DNA from: an uncultured Collinsella sp.
Lineage (GTDB): Bacteria > Actinomycetota > Coriobacteriia > Coriobacteriales > Coriobacteriaceae
Direction of reading: 5' to 3'
Assembly (NCBI GenBank): GCA_900542155.1
Contig: UQMD01000018.1
Coordinates: 1 to 52,636 of the forward strand
Length of the DNA: 52,636 bases
A model generated the notes under the pieces. That model searched no databases, was not told the origin of the DNA, and worked only from the letters and a program-made list of their open reading frames with translations. A program made the translations under genes and the position numbers. Positions 24,876-32,928 of this stretch are shown in pieces (positions within the stretch are counted from its first letter, which is position 1; each line of letters begins with the position of its first letter).

Positions 24876-25918
24876 TGGATCCAAGCGTCTACATCCCCGC
24901 CTACTTGGAGCGCACCTATCTGGCGTCGCACCCCGAGCTCACCGATGCAGCACGCGAGCTTGTCCATAACGACATTAGCGCGAATCCCCAAAAGTATGCG
25001 CAGTCCGAGCATGCCCAGGCACTGCTGTCCTATGCCGGTGTTCACTACCACCTGCTCGACGAGCTCCATCGCATCGAGGACATGGGCAGCGACGAGGAGT
25101 TTGAGCAGACGCGCAACCGCCTGTTCGACGATATGCGCGATGAGCTGCTCAAGATCGTCCGTATCGATGCGCTTGCCGTCGATGCCCAGTTGCTCGCCAT
25201 CATCCTGGCCGACACGCCCGTTGACGCCTGCCTGGGCGACCTGATGAAGCTCGAGGCGACCACGGCCGATTACCTCCAACAAAGCGTGCCCGGGTTCGAT
25301 ATGGAGGCCCCACACTACTGGGCCAACAAGGTTTTGACGGACGGTGTGACGGCGTCAGATCTCACCGTGAGCGAGCCGGCACTTATCGGGTGGCTCCACA
25401 CGCTCGAGGCCATCTCGCAGCTGTGCATGGCGAGCGCCCGCTACCGCGCTGCCGCCAACTACGCCCGCCGCGTCCTTAAGGCAGAAGGCTATCCCACCCG
25501 AGCTGCCGGCACCGTGTTGCTCGCCCTCGCTCGCCTGGAAGACCAGGACGGCTTTTTTGCCCTGGCTCACCAGCTCGAGGAACAGGTGGGGGCCGATGCA
25601 CTCGAGAACTCCCCCTGGTACCTGCTCGCCCGCACGATCCTCTTGTTCAAAACGAACAAGATGCGTCCAGCGGCGCGTGCGCTGCGTGAGTTCGCTAACC
25701 GCTGCGAGGGCGGCGCGTTCTTCTTGCTGAATCCCATGTACCAGACACCGTACCTTCCCTGCCGACCCGAGCCGCGCGACCCCTGGGACCTCTCGCACCA
25801 GGCGGTTTGGGAAGCCGACGGCATTATCTCGGACACCCCCGACTTTGCCCCCTGGGCCAACGCCTGCGAAGACGTATCGCAGCTTGCCCAGGATTTTGCG
25901 CGCCGCTACGGCTTTTAG
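24875..25918 (+). CDS. Helical-repeat (TPR-like) protein, paralogue of the preceding gene
   Basis: 347 residues. ATG 24875-24877 overlaps the TAA of the previous gene, with GGAGGG 9 nt before. It shares the plan of its neighbour: an N-terminal acidic helical half, then a stretch with ASARYRAAANYARRVLKAEGYPTRAAGTVLLALARLEDQ that aligns with SGRYRMSLEAANRSLDFAPNDPAGVRHTAMLAMAKLEY of the neighbour, and a C-terminal helix pair. The pair may form a heterodimeric scaffold. I do not recognise the family. It is followed 45 nt later by the MurT-GatD gene, possibly in one transcript. Confidence 0.72.
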   Translation: MDPSVYIPAYLERTYLASHPELTDAARELVHNDISANPQKYAQSEHAQALLSYAGVHYHLLDELHRIEDMGSDEEFEQTRNRLFDDMRDELLKIVRIDALAVDAQLLAIILADTPVDACLGDLMKLEATTADYLQQSVPGFDMEAPHYWANKVLTDGVTASDLTVSEPALIGWLHTLEAISQLCMASARYRAAANYARRVLKAEGYPTRAAGTVLLALARLEDQDGFFALAHQLEEQVGADALENSPWYLLARTILLFKTNKMRPAARALREFANRCEGGAFFLLNPMYQTPYLPCRPEPRDPWDLSHQAVWEADGIISDTPDFAPWANACEDVSQLAQDFARRYGF

Positions 25919-25963
25919 CGACGCGATCGCCCCGACCATGTCATCTATGTTAGGAACGGCTTC

Positions 25964-28141
25964 ATGAACCTCCGCTCATCTCTTGCCTGCACCTCGAGCG
26001 ATATTGCCCGCTGGGGGCTGCGCTCCGTCCTTAAGCGCCAGGGCGGCGTACTCCCCGGCCGCATCGCCATGAAGATCGACCCCGAGTTGCTGAGCGACCT
26101 CGCGGGCCTTGTCGACCGCAGCGTAGTGATCACCGGCACCAACGGCAAGACCACCACTTCGAACCTGATCGCCGACGCCGTTGCCGCCAGTGGCGCCACC
26201 GTGGTGTGCAACCGCGCCGGCAACAACATGGAGCCGGGCGTGGTGGGCGCACTGCTCGAGGCCCGCGGCGACCTTAAGCACACTGCCAGCGGCAAGCGCG
26301 TGGGCGTTTTTGAGTGCGATGAGCTTTACACCGTACGCGTTCTGCCCAAGCTCAAGCCGACGTACTTTGTGCTGCTCAACCTGTTCCGCGACCAGCTAGA
26401 CCGCTACGGCGAGATCGACCATACCCAAGACGTCATCGCCCATGCGTTGGAGCTCTCTCCGGCAACAACGCTCATCTACAACGCCGACGACCCGCTGTGT
26501 GCCGCGATTGCCGCGCGCGTTCCCAATGCAAGCATCGCCTTTGGCATCGACGGCGCCACCAACACCGAGTCCGACCGCATTAGCGACTCACGTTTTTGCT
26601 CACAGTGCAACGCACCGTTGGAGTACGACTATGTGCAGTACGGGCAACTTGGCGCCTATCATTGCCCCTCGTGCGGCTGGGCCCGCCCTGGGCTTGTCCG
26701 TCGCGTGACGGGCGTGGAGCTCGGCTGCGACGGCTACGGCTTTGACCTGGTCTTTGGATCTGCGCCCGACGCTGCTGCCGTACACATCGCCACGCGCTAC
26801 AACGGCCTGTACATGGTCTATAACGTTGCCGCCGCCTTCTTTACCGCGCACGAATTGGGCGTGGACGCGGCGCTTCTGCAGCCTACGCTCGATGCCTATG
26901 TGCCCGCCGGTGGTCGTATGGGGCGCTGGGATATCGCCGGCCGCACCGTCGAGGCCAACCTGGCTAAGAATCCCGTAGGCTTCGATCGCCAGATCCAGTC
27001 CATCAAGACGGCAGGCGGCAGACTCTGCGCTTTCTTCCTCAATGACAACGATGCCGACGGCCACGATGTATCGTGGATCTACGACGTCGACTTTGAGCGC
27101 ATCGCCGACACAACGGGGCTTGTCGCCTTTGCCGGAGGCACACGCGCGCACGACATGCAGGTGCGCCTCAAGTACGCCGGCATCGATGCCGCGATTATCT
27201 CGGACGTCGCGCAGGCAATTGGCGCCGTGGCAGACGAGGCCGCCGATGACACCTTCTACGCCGTCGCCAACTACACGGCCTTTCCACCGCTGGTCAAGGA
27301 GCTCGACGGACTTAAAGACACCGATGCGGCTACGATTGCCGCCCACGCTGCAAAGTGCACCAATGGCAGTGCCGTCCCCGTTGGCGTCGCGCCAGTCGAG
27401 CTCTCGCGCCCGCTGCGCATCGTCTACCTGTATCCCGATGCCCTCAACCTCTATGGCGACGGCGGCAACGTCATCGCCCTCGAGCGCCGCTGCGCCTGGC
27501 GCGGCATCCCCGTCCGCGTGGATGAGGTCCGCATGGGCGAGGTGCTCGATCTGCATCATGCCGATATCGTCATGATGGGCGGCGGATCCGATCGCGACCA
27601 GCTAGCCGTGGCACACGAGCTGCTCGCCCAAAAAGACAAGGTCGCAGCCTATGTTGAGGACGGCGGTTCGCTGCTCGCCATCTGCGGCAGCTATCAGCTG
27701 CTCGGCCGTTCGTACTATATGGGCGAAAATCGCATCGAGGGCCTGGGCGTCATTGCCGCCGAGACTGTGCGTGGCTCCGACCGCCTGATCGGCAACGTCG
27801 CCGTCAAGACCGACCTGGCGCCCGAGCCCTTTGTTGGCTTCGAGAACCACGGCGGCCGCACGCTTTTGGACGCCGATGCCACGCCGCTTGGAACGTCCGT
27901 CGTCACGGGCACCGGCAACAACGGCGACGATGGCTTTGAGGGTCTCATCTACAAGGGTGTCATCGGCACGTACCTACACGGACCGGCACTGCCCAAGAAC
28001 CCCGAGCTCGCCGACTGGCTCATCGCCCACGCCCTCGAGCGCCGTGGCGACGCACAGGCCGCCGCCCTGCTGCCGCTCAAACCCCTCGACGACACCTACG
28101 AGCACGCCGCCCACGACGCCGCGATGAAGCTCCTCCCCTAG
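25964..28141 (+). CDS. MurT-GatD fusion: lipid II isoglutaminyl synthase
   Basis: 725 residues joining two enzymes usually made from separate genes. The N-terminal MurT half (about 1-460) has the Mur ligase P-loop GTNGKTT at 58-64 and VFECDELYTVRVL. It also has the MurT-specific four-cysteine zinc ribbon (FCSQC and CPSC, about 210-235), inserted in the central domain. The C-terminal GatD half (about 480-700) is a class I amidotransferase with the nucleophile in LLAICGSYQLLG and the histidine in GTYLHGPALPKNPELADW. The complex amidates the D-glutamate of lipid II to D-isoglutamine, needed for cross-linking in many Gram-positives. The ATG at 25964 is preceded by AGGAACGGCTTC. The fusion order MurT-GatD fixes a 1:1 ratio. 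Confidence 0.93.
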   Translation: MNLRSSLACTSSDIARWGLRSVLKRQGGVLPGRIAMKIDPELLSDLAGLVDRSVVITGTNGKTTTSNLIADAVAASGATVVCNRAGNNMEPGVVGALLEARGDLKHTASGKRVGVFECDELYTVRVLPKLKPTYFVLLNLFRDQLDRYGEIDHTQDVIAHALELSPATTLIYNADDPLCAAIAARVPNASIAFGIDGATNTESDRISDSRFCSQCNAPLEYDYVQYGQLGAYHCPSCGWARPGLVRRVTGVELGCDGYGFDLVFGSAPDAAAVHIATRYNGLYMVYNVAAAFFTAHELGVDAALLQPTLDAYVPAGGRMGRWDIAGRTVEANLAKNPVGFDRQIQSIKTAGGRLCAFFLNDNDADGHDVSWIYDVDFERIADTTGLVAFAGGTRAHDMQVRLKYAGIDAAIISDVAQAIGAVADEAADDTFYAVANYTAFPPLVKELDGLKDTDAATIAAHAAKCTNGSAVPVGVAPVELSRPLRIVYLYPDALNLYGDGGNVIALERRCAWRGIPVRVDEVRMGEVLDLHHADIVMMGGGSDRDQLAVAHELLAQKDKVAAYVEDGGSLLAICGSYQLLGRSYYMGENRIEGLGVIAAETVRGSDRLIGNVAVKTDLAPEPFVGFENHGGRTLLDADATPLGTSVVTGTGNNGDDGFEGLIYKGVIGTYLHGPALPKNPELADWLIAHALERRGDAQAAALLPLKPLDDTYEHAAHDAAMKLLP

Positions 28142-28148
28142 CACCCCA

Positions 28149-28185
28149 CCACCACAAAGGGGACAGGCACCTTTGTGGTGGTTTT
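28149..28185 (+). terminator. Terminator of the MurT-GatD gene
   Basis: CCACCACAAAGG at 28149-28160 pairs exactly with CCTTTGTGGTGG at 28170-28181, followed by TTTT. Confidence 0.85.
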
Positions 28186-28200
28186 GACCCGTCCCAGCGG

Positions 28201-28262
28201 TTTGTCTCAATCTGTAACATCTAGACCGTTAAAAGTCGTCTTACTGTTACAGAATGAGATGT
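28201..28262. repeat. Inverted-repeat unit A
   Basis: TCTCAATCTGTAAC at 28205-28218 pairs with GTTACAGAATGAGA at 28246-28259 with one mismatch. It forms a tandem with the unit at 28281-28342, period 80 nt. Confidence 0.6.
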
Positions 28263-28280
28263 TCGTCCCGACGCCTGCCT

Positions 28281-28342
28281 TTTGTCTCGATCTGCAACAC
28301 ATAGAGCCGATTTATCAGCCCAGATGTTACAGATTGAGATGT
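28281..28342. repeat. Inverted-repeat unit B
   Basis: TCTCGATCTGCAAC at 28285-28298 pairs imperfectly with GTTACAGATTGAGA at 28326-28339. The right arm pairs perfectly with the left arm of unit A, so the whole 28205-28339 could also fold as one large stem. Confidence 0.6.
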
Positions 28343-28440
28343 TTGAAAATCGGGATAGAGAGCCAGCTCCTATGTGGTGGTTTTCCAGTTTGCCAACGAT
28401 ATACGCGCCGGCAAAAAAGTCTGCTATACTCTTTCCCGCT

Positions 28441-28517
28441 GTCCCCATCGTCTAGCGGCCAAGGACGCCACCCTTTCAAGGTGGATATCGCGGGTTCGAA
28501 TCCCGCTGGGGGCACCA
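28441..28517 (+). tRNA. tRNA-Glu (TTC anticodon), CCA encoded
   Basis: Acceptor GTCCCCA pairs with TGGGGGC. The anticodon stem CCACC/GGTGG encloses CTTTCAA with anticodon TTC at 28475-28477. The T-arm is GCGGGTTCGAATCCCGC. Discriminator A at 28514 is followed by CCA at 28515-28517. Confidence 0.97.
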
Positions 28518-28530
28518 TTTGCATTTTGTT

Positions 28531-28568
28531 CGAACCCGCGCGATGTTAAGTCGCGCGGGTTCGTTTTT
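28531..28568 (+). terminator. tRNA-Glu terminator
   Basis: A perfect 13-bp stem, 28531-28543 with 28551-28563, followed by TTTTT. Confidence 0.93.
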
Positions 28569-28691
28569 CATCTTGGCCTGTTTTCGTTTCGGCACATGTG
28601 CGCCAAATGTGCGCCAAAACAGGTTACATCTTTTGAGATGCCTCACACGAAACGCTTGCCCGGCAGCACGTCCATAATAGATCTGAGCAGC

Positions 28692-28723
28692 AAAAAAGGG
28701 GCCTCGCACAGGCGAGACCCCCT
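28692..28723 (-). terminator. glnA terminator
   Basis: GGGGCCTCGC from 28699 pairs with GGCGAGACCCC nearby; the A-run at 28692-28697 gives a U-run on the minus strand, just beyond the glnA stop. Confidence 0.8.
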
Positions 28724-28748
28724 TCGCGCGCAAAATCAAACGTGTCTG

Positions 28749-30836
28749 TTACACGTAGAACAGGATGTCGTCGTAGGTCGGGACCGGCCAGTAGTCGGCG
28801 GCCACGATCTCCTCCATAGCGTCCACGGCGGCACGCAGCGCATCCATAGCGGGAACGACCTCGTGCGCGTACACGTTGGCCTGCTCCTGGCCATCGAGGG
28901 CCTCGGCCTTCTGATGCACGGCGTCGAGCGCCTTGATGGAGTCGTTGATGGTAGTGATGCCGTTGCAGAGCTTGTTGAGCGTGTTCTGCTCACACTGCAT
29001 GGCGGCCTCGGCGCCGGCGGCACGGATAGCCTCAAGGCCCTTAGCGACCTTGGTGGCATAGGCGGTAATGACCGGGCGATAGGTACGACGTGCCTCGCGA
29101 ACCATCGTGGTGGCCTCGATGTTCATGAGCTTGTTGTACTTCTCGAGCTTGCAGTCGTAGCGGCACTGAGCCTCGGCGCGGGTCAGGACACCCGTCTCCT
29201 CAAAGAGCGCAATGGCCTTATCGGAAACAAAGGCGGGCAGGGCATCGGCCGTGGTCTTGTTGTTGGCAAGGCCGCGCTTCTCGGCCTCAACGGGCCACTC
29301 ATCGGAGTAGCCGTCGCCAGAGAACAGGATGCGCTGGTGATCGGTCAGGACCTTCTTGCAGTACTCGAGCGCGGCGTCCTGGAACTTATCCTCGGGCGTG
29401 CCCTCGAGTGCGTCGGCGAAGGACTTGAGCGACTTGGCCACGGCGGCATCGAGCACCAGGTTGGAGTCGGAGACGTTCTGCTCGGAGCCGCAGGCACGGA
29501 ACTCGAACTTGTTGCCGGTGAAGGCAAACGGGGAGGTGCGGTTGCGATCGGTGTTGTCCTGCATCAGCTTGGGCAGGGTATCGGCGCCCAGATCGAGCAC
29601 GCCGCGCGTGGCATGGACGGAAGCCTTGCCATCGATGATCTTCTCGACAACCTCGGTAAGCTGGTCGCCCAGGAAGATGGACATAATCGCCGGAGGAGCC
29701 TCGTTGGCGCCCAGACGATGGTCGTTGCCGGCCGAGGCAACAGAGGCACGCAGGAGCTCCTGATAGTTATCGACGGCCTCGATCACCGCGGTGAGGAAGA
29801 CGATGAACTGCAGGTTGTCGAGCGGGGTGTCGCCCGGATCGAGCAGGTTCTCGGACTCGGTGCCAAGCGACCAGTTGTTGTGCTTGCCCGAACCGTTGAT
29901 GCCCTCGAACGGCTTCTCGTGCAGCAGGCAGACCAGGTCGTGGCGGGAGGCGATGAGCTTCATCTTCTCCATCATGACCAAGTTCTGGTCGATGGCCTCG
30001 TTGACCTCACCGTAGACGGGGGCGAGCTCATGCTGGCAGGGAGCGACCTCGTTGTGCTTGGTCTTGGCGGGAATGCCGAGCGCCCACAGCTCGTCGTCCA
30101 GATCCTTCATATAGGCCGAGACGGTGGGGCGGATAGCGCCAAAGTAGTGCTCCTCGAGTTCCTGGCCCTTGCAGGGGGCAGCACCAAAGAGGGTGCGGCC
30201 GGTGATGACCAGGTCCTTGCGCTTGCGGTAAGCGTCCTTCTTGATCAGGAAGTACTCCTGCTCGTCGCCCACGGAAGGAACGACCTTCTTTGGCGTCTTG
30301 CCGAACAGCGCCAAAACGCGCTTGGACTCACGCGAGAGCGCGGTCATGGAGCGCAGCAGCGGGGTCTTCTTGTCCAGGGCCTCGCCCGTGTAGGAGCAGA
30401 AAGCCGTGGGGATGCACAGGACATCGTCCTTGATAAAGGCGGGGCTGGTGGGATCCCAAGCGGTGTAGCCACGGGCCTCGAAGGTGGCGCGCAGGCCGCC
30501 GTTGGGGAAGCTGGAGGCATCGGGCTCACCCTGGATGAGGTTCTTGCCCGTAAACTTGGTAATGGCGGTGCCGTCGTGGTTAGGCTCGAGGAAGCTGTCG
30601 TGCTTCTCGGAAGTGATGCCCGAAAGCGGCTGGAACCAGTGCGCGTAGTGCGTAGCACCCTTGGAGATGGCCCAGACCTTCATGGCATGGGCAACGGCGT
30701 TGGCCACATCTAGGTCGAGCGGCTCACCGCCCTCGAGGGTTGCAGCAAGGCGCTTCCAAATGTCCTTGGGGAGGCAGTCCTTCATGACTTCCTCAGAGAA
30801 CACCATGGTCCCGAAGCGGTCAGTAAGTTCGGCCAT
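28749..30836 (-). CDS. glnN: Type III glutamine synthetase
   Basis: 695 residues, far longer than type I (about 470) and typical of GSIII. It makes glutamine from glutamate, ammonia and ATP. Family motifs include NFPNGGLRATFEARGYTAWDPTSPAF near the N-terminal third (here read SSFPNGGLRATFEARGY), PSVGDEQEYFLI with metal-binding glutamates, and HEKPFEGINGSGKHNNWSLGT, the GSIII ATP/glutamate loop. It also has ANEAPPAIMSIFLGDQL. The start is ATG 30834-30836 after GGGAG; an upstream in-frame codon lacks a ribosome site. GSIII is common in anaerobes and provides lipid II and other amidation reactions with glutamine, linking it loosely to the MurT-GatD gene nearby. Confidence 0.95.
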   Translation of the reverse strand: MAELTDRFGTMVFSEEVMKDCLPKDIWKRLAATLEGGEPLDLDVANAVAHAMKVWAISKGATHYAHWFQPLSGITSEKHDSFLEPNHDGTAITKFTGKNLIQGEPDASSFPNGGLRATFEARGYTAWDPTSPAFIKDDVLCIPTAFCSYTGEALDKKTPLLRSMTALSRESKRVLALFGKTPKKVVPSVGDEQEYFLIKKDAYRKRKDLVITGRTLFGAAPCKGQELEEHYFGAIRPTVSAYMKDLDDELWALGIPAKTKHNEVAPCQHELAPVYGEVNEAIDQNLVMMEKMKLIASRHDLVCLLHEKPFEGINGSGKHNNWSLGTESENLLDPGDTPLDNLQFIVFLTAVIEAVDNYQELLRASVASAGNDHRLGANEAPPAIMSIFLGDQLTEVVEKIIDGKASVHATRGVLDLGADTLPKLMQDNTDRNRTSPFAFTGNKFEFRACGSEQNVSDSNLVLDAAVAKSLKSFADALEGTPEDKFQDAALEYCKKVLTDHQRILFSGDGYSDEWPVEAEKRGLANNKTTADALPAFVSDKAIALFEETGVLTRAEAQCRYDCKLEKYNKLMNIEATTMVREARRTYRPVITAYATKVAKGLEAIRAAGAEAAMQCEQNTLNKLCNGITTINDSIKALDAVHQKAEALDGQEQANVYAHEVVPAMDALRAAVDAMEEIVAADYWPVPTYDDILFYV

Positions 30837-31258
30837 ACGGAACTCCCTTCGTATCGGCACCGCGTGAGAAGCGGTGTTGATTACTAACGAACGAGCCTTA
30901 GCTTAGACTCGCCGTGTTTCCGCGACATTACCGTTATGTTGCTGTCACGAAACCAATCAATGAGGTTACAGCAACACAGGATTATTACCACCCTCAACAG
31001 CCAACGAACTGCATAAATTGCAGACCTCCCCGCATGGTTTAAGGGTAGTCAATTTGGGATGGGGCTTTATTAACTGGTATTTCGCATCAGATACCATTCA
31101 ATATAGCCCTTTCCTACATTGCCCGCTCTGCTATAGGCAATGCCGATAGCAAGGCATCTTTGATTGGTATCCCTAAATCGCGAGTAAAACTCCACCGTGG
31201 CACAGCGGTGCTGTAGAATCCTTAACACATCGCACTAAAGCATCTAAAGGAGCACGAT
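30837..31258. promoter_or_regulatory. Divergent glnN/metF promoter region
   Basis: 422 nt, AT-rich for this genome. TGTTGCTGT near 30937-30945 pairs with ACAGCAACA near 30969-30977, about 100 nt upstream of glnN, and could be a nitrogen-regulator site. GGTAT at 31076 pairs with ATACC at 31091. I see no recognisable SAM or cobalamin riboswitch upstream of metF. Confidence 0.4.
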
Positions 31259-32131
31259 ATGCGCGTCGACGAGGTTTTTAAGCAGGCAGCATCCCAGGGC
31301 ACCACTCCCGTTTCGTTTGAGATGTTCCCGCCCAAGGGCGAGCTTACCCTCAACACGGCTCGCGAGGTGGCAGGCAATCTGTGCAAGCTTTCGCCGAGCT
31401 TTGTCTCGGTCACTTGTTCCGCTGGCGGCTCGGGCAACGGTGCCACCACCGCCCCCATCGCGCATATGATTACGAGCGAATTCGATACGCCCTCGGTGGC
31501 GCACCTCACCTGTGTGGGCCGTACCCACGCCGATATCGCCGCCAAGATCGATGAGTACCGCACCGCCGGCGTGGAAAACATCCTGGCCCTGCGTGGCGAT
31601 CTCCCTGCCGGCGCGACCGAGGACGACAAGCCCGCCTCGGACTACGCCTACGCCCGCGACCTCATCCCCGAGCTCGTCGACGCCGGCTTTTGTGTGGGCG
31701 CCGCAGCCTACCCCGAGGGCCACATTGCCTGCGAGGATCTCAACCTCTCGGTCGAGCACCTCAAGCAAAAGCAAGACGCCGGCGCGAGCTTCTTTGTGAC
31801 GCAGCTCTTCTTTGATAACGAGTGCTTCTATCGCTTCCGCGAGCTTGCCGACAAGGCCGGCATCACCGTGCCCATTACCGCGGGCATCATGCCGTTTATG
31901 GGCATGTCGCAGATCAGCCGCATGGTCTTTATGTGCGGCGCGTCGCTGCCCTCCCCCGTCATCAAGATTCTCGCCAAGTACGAGAACGACCCCGAGAGCC
32001 TGCAGGCAGCCGGTGTAGATTATGCCGCCCGTCAGCTTTGCGACCTTAAGGAGCACGGCGCCGCCGGTCTGCACCTGTACACTATGAATCGTCCTGCGAT
32101 CGCCGCGACTATTATGGAGCGCCTGGGGTAA
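31259..32131 (+). CDS. metF: 5,10-methylenetetrahydrofolate reductase
   Basis: 290 residues, standard length. The TIM-barrel flavoprotein reduces methylene-THF to methyl-THF for methionine synthesis. Motifs: FEMFPPKG at the N-terminus (active-site Glu), VSVTCSAGGSG, HLTCVGRT, ILALRGDLP, AAYPEGH, FFVTQLFFDN and ITAGIMPFM. ATG 31259 follows AAAGGAG. Its TAA overlaps the next start (TAATG), so it is coupled to the MetH-reactivation gene and then metH, a complete methyl-transfer operon. Confidence 0.97.
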   Translation: MRVDEVFKQAASQGTTPVSFEMFPPKGELTLNTAREVAGNLCKLSPSFVSVTCSAGGSGNGATTAPIAHMITSEFDTPSVAHLTCVGRTHADIAAKIDEYRTAGVENILALRGDLPAGATEDDKPASDYAYARDLIPELVDAGFCVGAAAYPEGHIACEDLNLSVEHLKQKQDAGASFFVTQLFFDNECFYRFRELADKAGITVPITAGIMPFMGMSQISRMVFMCGASLPSPVIKILAKYENDPESLQAAGVDYAARQLCDLKEHGAAGLHLYTMNRPAIAATIMERLG

Positions 32132-32919
32132 TGGAAAAACCGCACATCGATACAACCGCTGTCGAAGTGCCGGCCGACTTTGCGTCGCCGGCGCTTTACC
32201 GTGTCGATGCTGCGCACCATCCCCGTGTCGACCGTGCCGAGATGCTGCGGTATCTGGGTTACGGCGGCCAGCAGATTGAGCCCGAGCTGTCACGACGTAT
32301 TGAGCTTGTAGTCGAGCGCCTGGAACTGGACATTGAGCCCCGTGGCGTGCGCCGCGTGTTTGCCGTCGATGCCACGGGCGTGGACGAACAAAGTGAGCCT
32401 TGCATTCGCTTGGTCGGCACCAACGTTGAGCTGCGAGGTCGCGATATCTATCGACATCTCAAAGACGCCCGCTTTGCCGCGCTCATGGCATGCACCCTCG
32501 GCATGGACGCCGAGCGTCGCCTGCGCACCACGGGAGCCCAGCAGCCCCTGGAGGGAGCCGTGCTCGACGCCGCATGCTCTGCCTATGTAGAAGCCGCCGT
32601 CGAGCAGATGGACCAGCAGGTCAAGGCTGCGGCCGCCGCACACGGACTCGCCGGCAACTGGCGCTTCAGTCCCGGCTACGGCGACTGCCCGCTTACGGCA
32701 CAGCGCTCAATCGTGGACGCGCTCAACGCCACGCGGCTCATCGGGCTTACCGTCACGCCCACCAGCCTGCTCATGCCCACCAAGAGCGTGACCGCGGTGA
32801 TTGGTCTGTTTGACGGCGAAGTCCACGACGCCCAGAGCCGCCCCACCTGCAATATCTGCCGCATGCGCGAGCACTGTCGCTTCCGTGCCGCCCACACCAC
32901 CTGCTATTCCAGCCATTAG
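32131..32919 (+). CDS. Stand-alone methionine synthase reactivation-domain protein
   Basis: 262 residues. The C-terminal half matches the AdoMet-binding activation domain of cobalamin-dependent methionine synthase: RFSPGYGDCPLTAQRSIVDAL, then TVTPTSLLMPTKSVTAVIGL, and a cysteine-rich end CNICRMREHCRFR. The N-terminal part (about 35-130) has RAEMLRYLGYGGQQIEPELSRRIE, also seen in stand-alone versions. It would reductively methylate inactive cob(II)alamin on MetH. The neighbouring metH lacks this domain, so the two genes together replace the single long MetH of E. coli. The start overlaps the metF stop; metH starts 9 nt later. Confidence 0.9.
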   Translation: MEKPHIDTTAVEVPADFASPALYRVDAAHHPRVDRAEMLRYLGYGGQQIEPELSRRIELVVERLELDIEPRGVRRVFAVDATGVDEQSEPCIRLVGTNVELRGRDIYRHLKDARFAALMACTLGMDAERRLRTTGAQQPLEGAVLDAACSAYVEAAVEQMDQQVKAAAAAHGLAGNWRFSPGYGDCPLTAQRSIVDALNATRLIGLTVTPTSLLMPTKSVTAVIGLFDGEVHDAQSRPTCNICRMREHCRFRAAHTTCYSSH

Positions 32920-32928
32920 GAGCCCTCG

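Noticed and set aside
28476..28739. An 87-codon minus-strand frame over tRNA-Glu
   Set aside because: It overlaps the tRNA and its terminator; such frames antisense to tRNAs are a common annotation artefact.
30873..31258. A SAM, cobalamin or glutamine riboswitch in the glnN-metF gap
   Set aside because: Short inverted repeats are present but none of the conserved cores I know for these classes could be seen.
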